Shown one piece after another: positions 24,412-32,271 of a stretch of DNA of 50,604 nt (the stretch's first letter is position 1; every line of letters starts with the position of its first letter). The notes beneath the pieces are model-generated. The model saw only the letters and a list, made by a program, of their open reading frames with translations. It searched no databases and had not been told where the DNA came from. Origin of the DNA: JBAZMA01 sp041649995 (lineage in GTDB: Bacteria > Omnitrophota > Gorgyraeia > Velamenicoccales > Velamenicoccaceae); NCBI GenBank assembly GCA_041649995.1, contig JBAZMA010000013.1:1-50604 (forward strand), given 5' to 3'. A program made the position numbers and the translations under genes.

Positions 24412-25272
24412 ATGTGCCCTCTTGACAGAAAAAGTTTAGGCGAGTATGAGACAGCCTGGTGTCCGGGATGCGGGAATTTCGGCATTCTGGAGGCTGTAAA
24501 AGACGCGTTGGTCCGGCTGGACGCCGATATGCGCAGGACTGTTCTCGTCTCGGGTATCGGCCAGGCCGCCAAGCTGCCCCAGTATTTGAAATGCAATTAT
24601 TATAACGGTCTGCACGGCCGGGCCCTTGCCGCGGCCACGGGCATCAAACTGGCCAACAGGGACTTGACCGTCCTGATCACTTCAGGGGATGGAGATATCT
24701 TTGCCGAAGGCGGGAACCATTTTATTCACGCCGTGCGCCGAAACCTGGACATGACTCTTATCGTCCATGACAACCAGGTCTACGCCTTAACCAAAGGCCA
24801 GGCCTCTCCTATGAGCGATCCCGGTTATACGACGGAAACACAGCCTTTCGGCGTGATCAACGAACCCTGTCATGCCCTGGCTATGGCCATTGCCCTGGGA
24901 TGCGGTTTTGTCGCCAGGAGTTTTTCCGGGGATAAGGAGCATTTGTCCGCCATGATCCAGGAGGCCGTCCGTTTCAAGGGATTTTCGCTGGTCGATGTCC
25001 TGCAACCCTGCCTGACCTTCAACAAAAAGAACAATTTCATGTGGTATAAACAGAGGATCGAGCCTTTGCCCGGGGATTATGATTTCCATAACAAGGCATG
25101 GGCCATTGAAAAAGCCCTGCAATGGGGCGACAAAATACCGGTGGGCGTTATTTACAGACAGGATGGCAGGCCGACGTATGAGGAGGCCTGCGGCCTCATG
25201 CAGGATAAGTCCATCCTGGAGAAAGGGCCGAATCCCGCAGGCCTCAACGACCTTTTGAATGAATTCCGGTAG
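24412..25272 (+). CDS. 2-oxoacid:ferredoxin oxidoreductase beta subunit
   Basis: 286 residues. Thiamine-diphosphate binding is seen in LITSGDGDIFAEGGNHFIHA with IVHDNQVYALTKGQASP, and the N-terminal cysteines CPGCGNF hold the cluster ligand pattern of the family. Forms a complex with the preceding gamma-alpha protein; catalyses reversible CoA-dependent oxidative decarboxylation with ferredoxin. Substrate choice (2-oxoglutarate, pyruvate, branched-chain) cannot be told from sequence alone. Confidence 0.9.
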   Translation: MCPLDRKSLGEYETAWCPGCGNFGILEAVKDALVRLDADMRRTVLVSGIGQAAKLPQYLKCNYYNGLHGRALAAATGIKLANRDLTVLITSGDGDIFAEGGNHFIHAVRRNLDMTLIVHDNQVYALTKGQASPMSDPGYTTETQPFGVINEPCHALAMAIALGCGFVARSFSGDKEHLSAMIQEAVRFKGFSLVDVLQPCLTFNKKNNFMWYKQRIEPLPGDYDFHNKAWAIEKALQWGDKIPVGVIYRQDGRPTYEEACGLMQDKSILEKGPNPAGLNDLLNEFR

Positions 25273-25473
25273 TTTCCCGTCTTTTCCCTCGTATTTTTTA
25301 AAAAAACCCTTCAAAAACAGCCTCTCACGCAGTAGAATAAGTTAGCTTTAAACCCCTTGTCGGAAAAAATCGCGGGCGAGCTTTGTCCCGGTGGATTTTG
25401 GAATCCGATGGGGAATATAAATGAGCCCGCGGGATACGCGGGACTCCAGCCCCTTTTTCCTAAAAATATTTCT

Positions 25474-26598
25474 ATGAGCCAAACCACAGGCAGACTGAAG
25501 AAGCTCCGTCAGTTGGGTCAAAGCCCTTGGTATGACAATATCGACCGCAGGCTGATCGAAAACGGCGAGCTCAAAGGCCTGATCGATTTAGGCATCCTGG
25601 GCGTGACATCCAATCCGAGCATTTTTGAGAAGGCTGTGGCTTCATCAACCGTTTATGACGCCAAGATCAAGCGGCTTAAGGATGAGGGCAGGGATGTTTA
25701 CGGGATTTACGATGAATTGACCGCCGACGATGTCCGCGACGCCGCTGACCTGCTCAAAGGGGTTTATGAGGCGACGGGGGGCGAGGACGGCTATGTCAGC
25801 ATTGAAGTCCTGCCGAAGTATGCCAATGACGCGTATGAGACCATAGAATACGCGCGCAGGATCTTTAAGAAAGTCGGCAGGCCGAATGTGATGATCAAGG
25901 TGCCGGGCACGGCCCAGGCCCCTGAGGCCGTCCGCGCGCTGATCGGCGAGGGCATCAGCGTTAATGTCACACTGATTTTTTCGCAGAAGCAGTATGAACT
26001 GGCGGCGCAGGCTTATCAGGACGGCCTTAGGGACAGGATGAGGCTCGGGCAGGATTTGAGCGGTATCGCTTCTGTTGCCAGCATTTTTGTCAGCAGGATC
26101 GATACGAAGGTCGACGGCCTTCTTGATATCTTCGCTATGCGGGAAATGGACCTGGAAAAGAAAACCAAGCTTCAGGAATTGAGGGGAAAGGTGGCTATCG
26201 CCAACTGCAAGCTGATCTATCAAAGATTTTTGCAGCTATTCGCGGATGAGAGGTTCGGCGACCTCAAAGAAAAAGGGGGCCGCATTCAACGACCGTTATG
26301 GGCTTCCACGAGCGCGAAAAACCCGAATTACAGCGATTGCCTTTATGTGGATAATCTGATCGGCCCCAATACCGTCAATACCATGCCTCACCCGACGGTC
26401 CTGGCCTATGAAGATCATGGCCGCCTGATTCTTTCTTTAGACAGCAATCTGGAAGTGGCGGCCGTGTGCAGGGCGAAGATTGAGCAGGAAGGCATTAATC
26501 TGGATGAGGTTTGCCGGGAAGCCCAGGCAGAAGGCCTGAAGGCTTTTGTTAATTCGTTCGAGTCCATGCTGAAAACGCTGGAACAGAAGATGAAGTAG
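25474..26598 (+). CDS. tal: Transaldolase, long form
   Basis: 374 residues from the ATG giving MSQTTGRLKKLRQLGQSPWYDNI, the normal beginning of the long bacterial transaldolases. Longer in-frame starts upstream read through a non-conserved leader. Schiff-base Lys in NVMIKVPGT, plus GVTSNPSIFEKAVASS and GISVNVTLIFSQKQYE. Non-oxidative pentose phosphate pathway. The leader 25345-25473 has a GC hairpin (CCCGC/GCGGG near 25424-25440) followed by pyrimidine runs, possibly a terminator of the upstream genes. Confidence 0.88.
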   Translation: MSQTTGRLKKLRQLGQSPWYDNIDRRLIENGELKGLIDLGILGVTSNPSIFEKAVASSTVYDAKIKRLKDEGRDVYGIYDELTADDVRDAADLLKGVYEATGGEDGYVSIEVLPKYANDAYETIEYARRIFKKVGRPNVMIKVPGTAQAPEAVRALIGEGISVNVTLIFSQKQYELAAQAYQDGLRDRMRLGQDLSGIASVASIFVSRIDTKVDGLLDIFAMREMDLEKKTKLQELRGKVAIANCKLIYQRFLQLFADERFGDLKEKGGRIQRPLWASTSAKNPNYSDCLYVDNLIGPNTVNTMPHPTVLAYEDHGRLILSLDSNLEVAAVCRAKIEQEGINLDEVCREAQAEGLKAFVNSFESMLKTLEQKMK

Positions 26599-26615
26599 CT
26601 TGATCAGGAATTTTC

Positions 26616-26672
26616 GGCCACTACGCAAGCTACGACCCTTGTCGGGTCGCTTCACGCTTGCTTTAGTGTCCT
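26616..26672. repeat. Nested palindromic element, copy 1 (upstream of tRNA-Ser GCT)
   Basis: A 57-base unit with three nested pairings: CACTA/TAGTG outside, GCAAGC/GCTTGC, and CGACCC/GGGTCG inside. A second copy at 44034-44126 carries an extra 37 bases in the loop side. Directly after it, AAAATTTTCC and GGAAAATTTT (26674-26698) make a further perfect 10-base hairpin ending two bases before the tRNA. Confidence 0.7.
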
Positions 26673-26700
26673 CAAAATTTTCCTTGTCGGAAAATTTTTC

Positions 26701-26792
26701 GGAGAGGTGGCTGAGTGGTTGAAAGCAGCTGCCTGCTAAGCAGTTGACCTGGGCAACCGGGTCCTCGGGTTCGAATCCCGACCTCTCCGCCA
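26701..26792 (+). tRNA. tRNA-Ser(GCT), CCA encoded
   Basis: Acceptor stem GGAGAGG (26701-26707) with CCTCTCC (26782-26788), discriminator G and genomic CCA (26790-26792). Anticodon loop CTGCTAA gives anticodon GCT. A long variable arm and the T-loop GGTTCGAATC are as expected for serine tRNA. The 3' end is the integration site of the 14.4-kb island; the tRNA itself stays intact. The island recombinase gene reads into it from the opposite strand. Confidence 0.97.
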
Positions 26793-28457
26793 TTGATACC
26801 AATTCGAACCTTTGTGCTCTTCGTCCAGAAGGGCCAAGGTTCGAATTTTTGTATGTGCGACATAGTAGGGTTTGAAATCCCGCTCATTTCCCTCAAAAAG
26901 CCTGTAAAAGTCAGCCTCTTTTGTCAAAACGCTCTCAAGCATGATAGGTGCAAGGAGTTCTTTGAGCGCCAGGGCAGAGGAGACTGTGTTTTTGTTGAGC
27001 GTCTCGCGCAATGTCTCGAGCCTGTGATTGATCCACTCTTTGGGCGGCGCCTTAAAGCTATTCTCTTTCTGAAAATTCAGCGATTCCATTTCCTGCTTTA
27101 GCTCATCGTTTTTTCTCTCTGCTTCAATCAAAGCCTCTGATACTGCTTTAGAAAGATTTCCCTTCCGGATAAAATTGAGATAATTCTGGATCTCCGCCTG
27201 GAGCTTTTCATATTGAGCTTTCTTTTTCTTGGCTAATTCCGGCGTCTCATCGAAGCTTTCCGTTGCCAACTTCTCTATCTTTTTGAAGATATATTCTAAA
27301 TTTTCAGGAGTTAATATAACGCCTAGCTCTTTGATTATTATCTCTTCAACCTTCTTGCGCGAGATAAGGAGGAGGTTACTACAAGTTTTCCGTCGTGAAT
27401 TATAGCATCCATAGTATCCACCGCCTTTTCCACTCAAGAGAACAATGGGGCCGTTGCAGGTATTGCATTTCATGAGTCCTGAGAATAAATAGGTGGGGCT
27501 TGTGTAAATGTAGCTTTTTTGTTGGTAATATGCCTTTTTATTTTTACTGACAGGCCACGTGCCCCTTAGTGCTTTTAGTTTTTCTTGGGCTTTGCCCCAT
27601 ATGTCTTTGTCGATAATTATCAAGTCTTCCCGAAAGAGCGGCACACGCTCTTTTTCTGGCCTTGGAACAGATTTTTTCTTGCCTGTCATGGGATCTCTTA
27701 AGTTTTTTGTCTTTCGCCAGTCCCACATGCCAATATATTTATCTTTATTCAATATTCTTGAGATCGTGGATACATTCCATCCACCGCTCAATTTCTTTCT
27801 GGTAGGTACTTTTTCTTCATTTAGCTTTTGGACCATTCTATGAATACTGACTCCCGAGACGAAATCTTTAAATATCCTTTTTACAATCTCTGCCTCTTCG
27901 GGATTTATGTAATGCACCATGCCTTCGTATTTGGCCTGGCCTTTCTTATTGAGCTTCAATTCTCCAACCGGCTTGGTAGAATAGCCATAGACGTTTTCTC
28001 CGGCACTATAGCCGCGCAGCTTCTGACCCTCAAGGCCACGCGCAGTCTTCTTGCGCAGGTCATCTAAGTAGAGTTCATTTATCATGCCGCGCATCTGAAT
28101 GCCAAGTTTTGAATTCTCGTCATCCGTAACGATGCCATCTGATACAGAGATCAGTTTGATCAGGAGATAGTTAAATTTCAGGACAAGGGTGAGCATTTGA
28201 TGATTGCTACGGGAGAGACGAGAGAGGTCGTCTACCACCACGGCGTCAAATTCTTTGCTCTCCGCGGCCTTTTCTAATGCCTGAAGCCCCGGCCTGCTAA
28301 TAAGAGAACCAGAGATAGCCTCATCGACATAAGTATATTGATCATCAGTAGAGATGTCGTGTTCTGTGCAATATTTTTTGCAGACTCTCACCTGATCATC
28401 AATGCTTTTTTCGCTTTGATTTTCAGATGAATATCTGGCGTATATAGCTGCTTTCAT
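26736..28457 (-). CDS. Large serine recombinase (integrase), 3' end replaced by tRNA antisense through integration
   Basis: 573 residues as integrated. Resolvase domain 1-150 with nucleophile Ser10 (YARYSSENQ) and DDLSRLSRS; recombinase domain about 165-300; zinc ribbon about 335-385 (LMKCNTCNGPIVLL, YYGCYN, CSN); coiled coil 400-470. The last 17 residues (after WYQW) are translated from the antisense of tRNA-Ser, so they are not the native end. In the excised circle the frame would continue through attP into the segment at 41016-41219 and give a 623-residue protein with an extra HTH tail. Its ATG overlaps the stop of the small upstream gene. Confidence 0.93.
   Translation of the reverse strand: MKAAIYARYSSENQSEKSIDDQVRVCKKYCTEHDISTDDQYTYVDEAISGSLISRPGLQALEKAAESKEFDAVVVDDLSRLSRSNHQMLTLVLKFNYLLIKLISVSDGIVTDDENSKLGIQMRGMINELYLDDLRKKTARGLEGQKLRGYSAGENVYGYSTKPVGELKLNKKGQAKYEGMVHYINPEEAEIVKRIFKDFVSGVSIHRMVQKLNEEKVPTRKKLSGGWNVSTISRILNKDKYIGMWDWRKTKNLRDPMTGKKKSVPRPEKERVPLFREDLIIIDKDIWGKAQEKLKALRGTWPVSKNKKAYYQQKSYIYTSPTYLFSGLMKCNTCNGPIVLLSGKGGGYYGCYNSRRKTCSNLLLISRKKVEEIIIKELGVILTPENLEYIFKKIEKLATESFDETPELAKKKKAQYEKLQAEIQNYLNFIRKGNLSKAVSEALIEAERKNDELKQEMESLNFQKENSFKAPPKEWINHRLETLRETLNKNTVSSALALKELLAPIMLESVLTKEADFYRLFEGNERDFKPYYVAHTKIRTLALLDEEHKGSNWYQWRRGRDSNPRTRLPRSTA
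26786..26810. other. attL of the island
   Basis: Core TCCGCCATT (26786-26794), shared with attR, overlaps the tRNA-Ser acceptor end and CCA. Next to it on the island side is the arm ACCAATTCGAACC (26798-26810), the exact reverse complement of the arm at attR. Central dinucleotide TC (26786-26787) is non-palindromic and common to both ends. Confidence 0.85.
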
Positions 28458-28645
28458 TTGGAGGCTCCGCCGGATAGAAAGACATCCGGGTTTTGTTTAG
28501 CTATTTGAACATACTCTGAGGCAATAATATCTGCGATCGCATCCAGCAGGCGTTGAACAGGAGGTGAATCCTTCCAACTGAGCATTAGACCTTCACGTTC
28601 TAGGCTGGTTTTCTTTTCGATTTCGGCAGTGTTTATGGTATCCAT
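28454..28645 (-). CDS. Small protein translationally coupled to the recombinase
   Basis: 63 residues from an ATG with AAGG upstream; a longer TTG start (28687) would run through operator sequence and is less likely. Mostly helical (PPVQRLLDAIADIIASEYVQIA), no cysteine, no recognised domain. Its stop overlaps the recombinase start as ATGA. Position suggests an accessory or directionality protein of the recombinase, but nothing in the sequence proves it. Confidence 0.6.
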   Translation of the reverse strand: MDTINTAEIEKKTSLEREGLMLSWKDSPPVQRLLDAIADIIASEYVQIAKQNPDVFLSGGASK

Positions 28646-28670
28646 AAAAACCTTGTTTTTATCACCGGCA

Positions 28671-28763
28671 GGGTATATATTACCCAAATACGGTATAAAA
28701 TTGACTTAAAATCGAACATGTTCTAGATGACTAAAATATACCCTAAAAGGTATAATATGTCAA
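28671..28763. promoter_or_regulatory. Divergent promoter-operator region between recombinase and Xre regulator
   Basis: Leftward promoter: TTGACA (28758-28763, minus strand), 17-base spacer, TATATT (28735-28740). Rightward: TATAAT at 28751-28756 with a weak -35. Three palindromes: GGGTA/TACCC (28671-28685), GAACATGTTC (28714-28723) and TATACC/GGTATA (about 28738-28754) inside the leftward spacer. The TACC-type half-sites recur and are good candidates for the Xre protein at 28783, which would repress the recombinase. Confidence 0.65.
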
Positions 28764-28782
28764 GAGTTATTTTGGAGGAAAA

Positions 28783-28986
28783 ATGGACGCAAAGAAGCTA
28801 GGAAAGAAGATTAAGCTGGCGCGGATCGAGCTAGATCTTAATCAAACAGACTTGGCAAAGAAGATAGGGGCTAAACAGAAAAGCATTTCTCGCTACGAGA
28901 ATGGGCTTTCGATGCCATCAGTTGAGACTTTGGTAAAGATTGCTAAATCTCTAAAGAAATCGACTGGATATTTCTTGGAGGGTTAA
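28783..28986 (+). CDS. Xre-family HTH repressor
   Basis: 67 residues, essentially one Cro/C1-type helix-turn-helix: LGKKIKLARIELDLNQTDLA, KKIGAKQKSISRYENG and LSMPSVETLVKIAKSLKKS. Ribosome site TTGGAGGA. Faces away from the recombinase operon across palindromic operators, as phage and island repressors do. Likely keeps integration or excision silent. Confidence 0.88.
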   Translation: MDAKKLGKKIKLARIELDLNQTDLAKKIGAKQKSISRYENGLSMPSVETLVKIAKSLKKSTGYFLEG

Positions 28987-29005
28987 TAAGATTAGAAGAC
29001 TAAAT

Positions 29006-29578
29006 ATGCTTTCTTATGAAAGAAAAATCCAGGTTTTGTTGCAGCGATATCTCTCTAATATCCTTCATCAAAATGATGTTGTCGTTGAACGTCAATGGCC
29101 AGCTTTTCCAAGAGACAAACGTTATTCTCCTAGAATTGATGTTGCTATCGGCCCATTTGCAACAGAGACGAAGCTTATCGATAGATATGATCAATTATCG
29201 CGAACAGCAAAGCCTTTCTTAGATCATTGTTTTGATATTTTTAAGGAAAACATGCGAGCATTCAATCCTGGAATCTTTCTGGAGAATCATAACGGCTATA
29301 CGAATTTTAATCAAAATGCAAGATGTTTCATCGCTATTGAAATTGAAAAATCCGGTTCCAGGAAGCATAGACTGGGTGATATTGTAAACGCTTCAGCGCT
29401 GGGAAGAATAGGTTTGATAATTGCATGGGATGCCGCAGCATTAAGATCATTCTTAAGAATTATAACTTATTTTGATTTTCTTAGAGAGGTTAAGAAAAAT
29501 ACATTTCAAACAGCCAATGTAGCAATTTTGGAAAAAGAACAGTTTCTTTATATTTTGGATCAGTTTATTAACCATTAA
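29006..29578 (+). CDS. Uncharacterised protein, possible PD-(D/E)xK fold
   Basis: 190 residues; I do not recognise a named family. A possible nuclease core is visible: an acidic strand PRIDVAIGPFATETK (about 45-58) and CFIAIEIEKSGSRKH (about 107-121, E-x-E-K), followed by a helix-strand pair with ASALGRIGLIIAW. The spacing fits restriction-endonuclease-like folds but is not proof. AT-rich like its neighbours. It starts 20 bases after the Xre gene and could be in the same transcript. Confidence 0.5.
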   Translation: MLSYERKIQVLLQRYLSNILHQNDVVVERQWPAFPRDKRYSPRIDVAIGPFATETKLIDRYDQLSRTAKPFLDHCFDIFKENMRAFNPGIFLENHNGYTNFNQNARCFIAIEIEKSGSRKHRLGDIVNASALGRIGLIIAWDAAALRSFLRIITYFDFLREVKKNTFQTANVAILEKEQFLYILDQFINH

Positions 29579-29593
29579 GGCGAAGGCGTTCCC

Positions 29594-29620
29594 TTGATAT
29601 TTTACTGGCTCATTTATAGT
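29594..29620 (+). promoter_or_regulatory. Possible promoter of the 29666-32246 cassette
   Basis: TTGATA (29594-29599) and TATAGT (29615-29620) with a short 15-base spacer, followed by ribosome site GAGGAGGGAG before the ATG at 29666. Weak support because of the spacer. Confidence 0.35.
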
Positions 29621-29665
29621 TAGATGAAATAGCAAAAGAGGTTGAATTAGAGGAGGGAGTATAAG

Positions 29666-31003
29666 ATGTGGGAAACACCATATTATACATTTCATAAAAA
29701 AGTTTATACCGATAAGAAAAGAAAAAAAACCTCTAGTTTAATTATTGATGTAACTGGCTCAGCCCCAACAATGGATGTGCCAGGCGACCAATTAGTAAGC
29801 GCCTTTTCAGTACTCACGAAAGGAAAATCACCCCAAAAAACAAAAATATTAGATATAGGAGCTGCAAAGTTACGAAATACTATATATCTTTTAAAAAAAG
29901 GATTCCAGGTTTATGCTGTTGAGTTTAAGGAGCTTGTCGACCGAATGCCTCAAGCGAAGGATAAGTGGAATGAAGCAGAAAAATACCCTAACTTTAAAAA
30001 AGTTACATTTCCAAAAGATTTCTATAAACTTAAAAAAGGAGATATCGATATTATCCTATTAATAAATGTTATAAATGTTATGCCGATACCTAATGAAAGA
30101 TTAATGTTGCTGTCCTTGTGTAGGGAAAAAATTAAGAAAGATGGAATTTTACTTTGGTATCATTGGCGGGCAACATCAATAAATCCTGAAGAGTATACAC
30201 AGGAAAATAAGTTAAACGACGGATTTTTTAAGGGGAGAGGGAGAAAATATAAAACCTTTTATGGTGAATGGGATAGAGAATATGTGTTAGAAATGCTAAA
30301 CTCAACAGGATTTAAAATTAATAAAACTATTTACTTTGACAATGTAGGAAATAACCAAGCTTATGCATTTTCACCTAATGCATTTAGTTTAGTTAGAAAA
30401 TATTTAGAAGCCTCCGGTATTTTAAAAGCAAGGAAGCCAACAACATCTTTAGCGGAAGTAGAGAAGATAAATTTTCTTCCATTATATTTGCAGGAGTTGA
30501 AAAAAGTACCTCCAGGCAAACAAGCTGCAACCGTATTTCATCATTTAGTTGCCAGGCTTTTGGACAATATTTTTATCCACCAGTTTAAAAACATGGAAAT
30601 AGAAAAAGAAATTTTTACTAGATTTATGCGCATTGATATTAAATTTCAGAATAGAAATAAAGAAGGTTTTTTAAAAGATCTTAGAGAATTGAGAGATTTT
30701 AGCTGTCCTTCTGTATTCGTAGAATGTAAAAACTATAAAAGCGACGTTGGAAATCCAGAATATGATCAGCTATCTGGCAGATTAAGTAAGCGCCTGGGGC
30801 AAGTTGGGTTTCTTGTATGTCCCAGTATTAATAATAAAAACGGTATGCTAAGGCATTGTAAAATCAGATATGAAAAAGGTGAATGTATCATTGTGCTTGA
30901 TTTAAAAGATATAGAAAACTTAGTTCGGCTTAGAGTTCGAGATGATTATGAGGCCATTGATGACTACGTACTAAATAAAGTCGAGGTGGTGGCGAATTTT
31001 TGA
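29666..31003 (+). CDS. Class I SAM-methyltransferase fused to a PD-(D/E)xK nuclease domain
   Basis: 445 residues. N-terminal half: SAM-binding motif I KILDIGAAK (60-68), acidic motif II VYAVEFKELV, and motif IV region DIDIILLINVINVMPI. There is no DPPY or PC motif, so it is not an ordinary DNA amino- or C5-methylase. C-terminal half (about 290-440): Asp324 (RIDIKFQN) and Glu353-x-Lys355 (VFVECKNYK) followed by YDQLSGRLSKRLGQVGFLVC, the Mrr-like restriction fold. The middle 235-285 is a linker. First gene of a three-gene overlapping set. A fused methylase and nuclease suggests restriction, but the methylase may act on a small molecule. Confidence 0.75.
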   Translation: MWETPYYTFHKKVYTDKKRKKTSSLIIDVTGSAPTMDVPGDQLVSAFSVLTKGKSPQKTKILDIGAAKLRNTIYLLKKGFQVYAVEFKELVDRMPQAKDKWNEAEKYPNFKKVTFPKDFYKLKKGDIDIILLINVINVMPIPNERLMLLSLCREKIKKDGILLWYHWRATSINPEEYTQENKLNDGFFKGRGRKYKTFYGEWDREYVLEMLNSTGFKINKTIYFDNVGNNQAYAFSPNAFSLVRKYLEASGILKARKPTTSLAEVEKINFLPLYLQELKKVPPGKQAATVFHHLVARLLDNIFIHQFKNMEIEKEIFTRFMRIDIKFQNRNKEGFLKDLRELRDFSCPSVFVECKNYKSDVGNPEYDQLSGRLSKRLGQVGFLVCPSINNKNGMLRHCKIRYEKGECIIVLDLKDIENLVRLRVRDDYEAIDDYVLNKVEVVANF

Positions 31004-31023
31004 TTTGCGAAAGGAGCCGTAGA

Positions 31024-31512
31024 ATGTCCAAGTTAAATTGTTATCTATCACAGGCGATTACCCTATTGAGGCAGTTTGATATTAAGGAAGCAGATGAGCA
31101 TATTAAGTTTTATGAACATATTGAAAAATGTGTTAAAAAAAATCATAAAGCTAACATATTTCATCCTATTAAAGAAGACTCTAATAAGCGATCAAATGAG
31201 ATATATTGGAGAGATTTAGCAGAAATTGATAGGGCTGATTTTTTAGTTGCAGAGATTTCGGTAGTTTCTTGGGGGGTTGGTCAAGAATTAACGTATGCGA
31301 TTATGAAAGGCAAGCCAATTTTAGCTTTATATAATACGAAATCACGATTCAAACTTTCAGAAATGGTTTCAGGATCTGGCTTAAGAATTCGTACTTATAA
31401 TGGCAAAAGCGATGAATGGAAGGAGCAAATTGCGAGACATATCGCAGGTTTTATGCCCGAAGTAAAACAATATTTTTATCTTAGAGAAAGGGTGTGTGCA
31501 AAAATACCATGA
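31024..31512 (+). CDS. Nucleoside 2-deoxyribosyltransferase-like protein
   Basis: 162 residues from the ATG after AAAGGAGCC; a TTG start at 31000 is less likely. The fold is seen in LNCYLSQAI at the start, the DRADFLVAEIS strand (69-79) and SWGVGQELTYAIMKGKPIL with Glu88 at the position of the nucleophile. Enzymes of this family cleave or exchange nucleobases on deoxynucleosides; relatives act on NMPs or NAD-like ligands. Here the usual G-T-A-x-E is G-V-G-Q-E. Its stop overlaps the next start (ATGA). Confidence 0.75.
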   Translation: MSKLNCYLSQAITLLRQFDIKEADEHIKFYEHIEKCVKKNHKANIFHPIKEDSNKRSNEIYWRDLAEIDRADFLVAEISVVSWGVGQELTYAIMKGKPILALYNTKSRFKLSEMVSGSGLRIRTYNGKSDEWKEQIARHIAGFMPEVKQYFYLRERVCAKIP

Positions 31513-32246
31513 AACAAAAATTGTTAGTTAGCATCCGAGGTCCTAAAGAAGCCCTATCTGCGTATAAAGGAGGAGCGCATATAATTGATGTTGAATATCC
31601 AGCCTCAGCCTTAGGAACACCCTATCCGCTTAATATAAAAGCTGTTCGTATTGCGATTCCGAAAAGAATAGAAATCGCAACAAATATTGGAGAAGATCAA
31701 AAAAAGCGAAGAAGCACGGCTTGTCAGGCAGCTTTAGGGGTGGCATTATCGGGGGCAGATGTTATTAAGGCTGGCTTAGCAAGATATCCATATAAGGAAG
31801 CGAAATATGTAGCTGGAAATATCGTAAGAACTGTTAAGTATTGGTTCCCTCGTAAAAAAGTTATCCCAGCGGTTTTTATTGATAAAAATTTAAGGAGAAT
31901 TTTTGATCCAATAAAAGAAGGTCCAAAATTAGGAAAAGAAATAAAGGCCGATGGCATCCTAATTGATACTTTTAATAAAGGACCAGAAGAAAATAAGTTG
32001 ATAAAATTATTAACATATGAAGAAATTAAAATTTTTGCTAATACTTGTCATCGTTTTAAATTAGAAGCTTGGATAGCGGGCTCTATAACTTTTGAGGAAA
32101 TACCAAAATTATGGAAAACAGGTGTTGATGTTATTTGTATTCGAGGTGCGGCTTGCGTTAAGGATTCCGGAAGAATGGGCCTGGTTTCGCGTCAATTTGT
32201 AAAAGAACTAGTAAAAACAATCCCAACCTATAAAGAAAAAATATGA
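31509..32246 (+). CDS. MfnB-like (5-formylfuran-3-yl)methyl phosphate synthase homologue (DUF556) with altered catalytic Lys
   Basis: 245 residues. Family features: KLLVSIRGPKEALSAYKGGAHIIDVEYP at the start, GADVIKAGL (Lys87), ADGILIDTFNKG, and the C-terminal VICIRGAACVKDSGRMG then SRQFVKELVK. MfnB makes the furan precursor of methanofuran from two glyceraldehyde-3-phosphates through a Schiff base on a Lys in IIDVKxP. Here this position is Glu29. The enzyme may therefore do another reaction, or none. A methanofuran-type gene inside a bacterial defence island is unexpected. Start taken at the ATGA overlap. Confidence 0.8.
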   Translation: MKQKLLVSIRGPKEALSAYKGGAHIIDVEYPASALGTPYPLNIKAVRIAIPKRIEIATNIGEDQKKRRSTACQAALGVALSGADVIKAGLARYPYKEAKYVAGNIVRTVKYWFPRKKVIPAVFIDKNLRRIFDPIKEGPKLGKEIKADGILIDTFNKGPEENKLIKLLTYEEIKIFANTCHRFKLEAWIAGSITFEEIPKLWKTGVDVICIRGAACVKDSGRMGLVSRQFVKELVKTIPTYKEKI

Positions 32247-32271
32247 AATAAGTAAAATATGTTTTTTTAAG

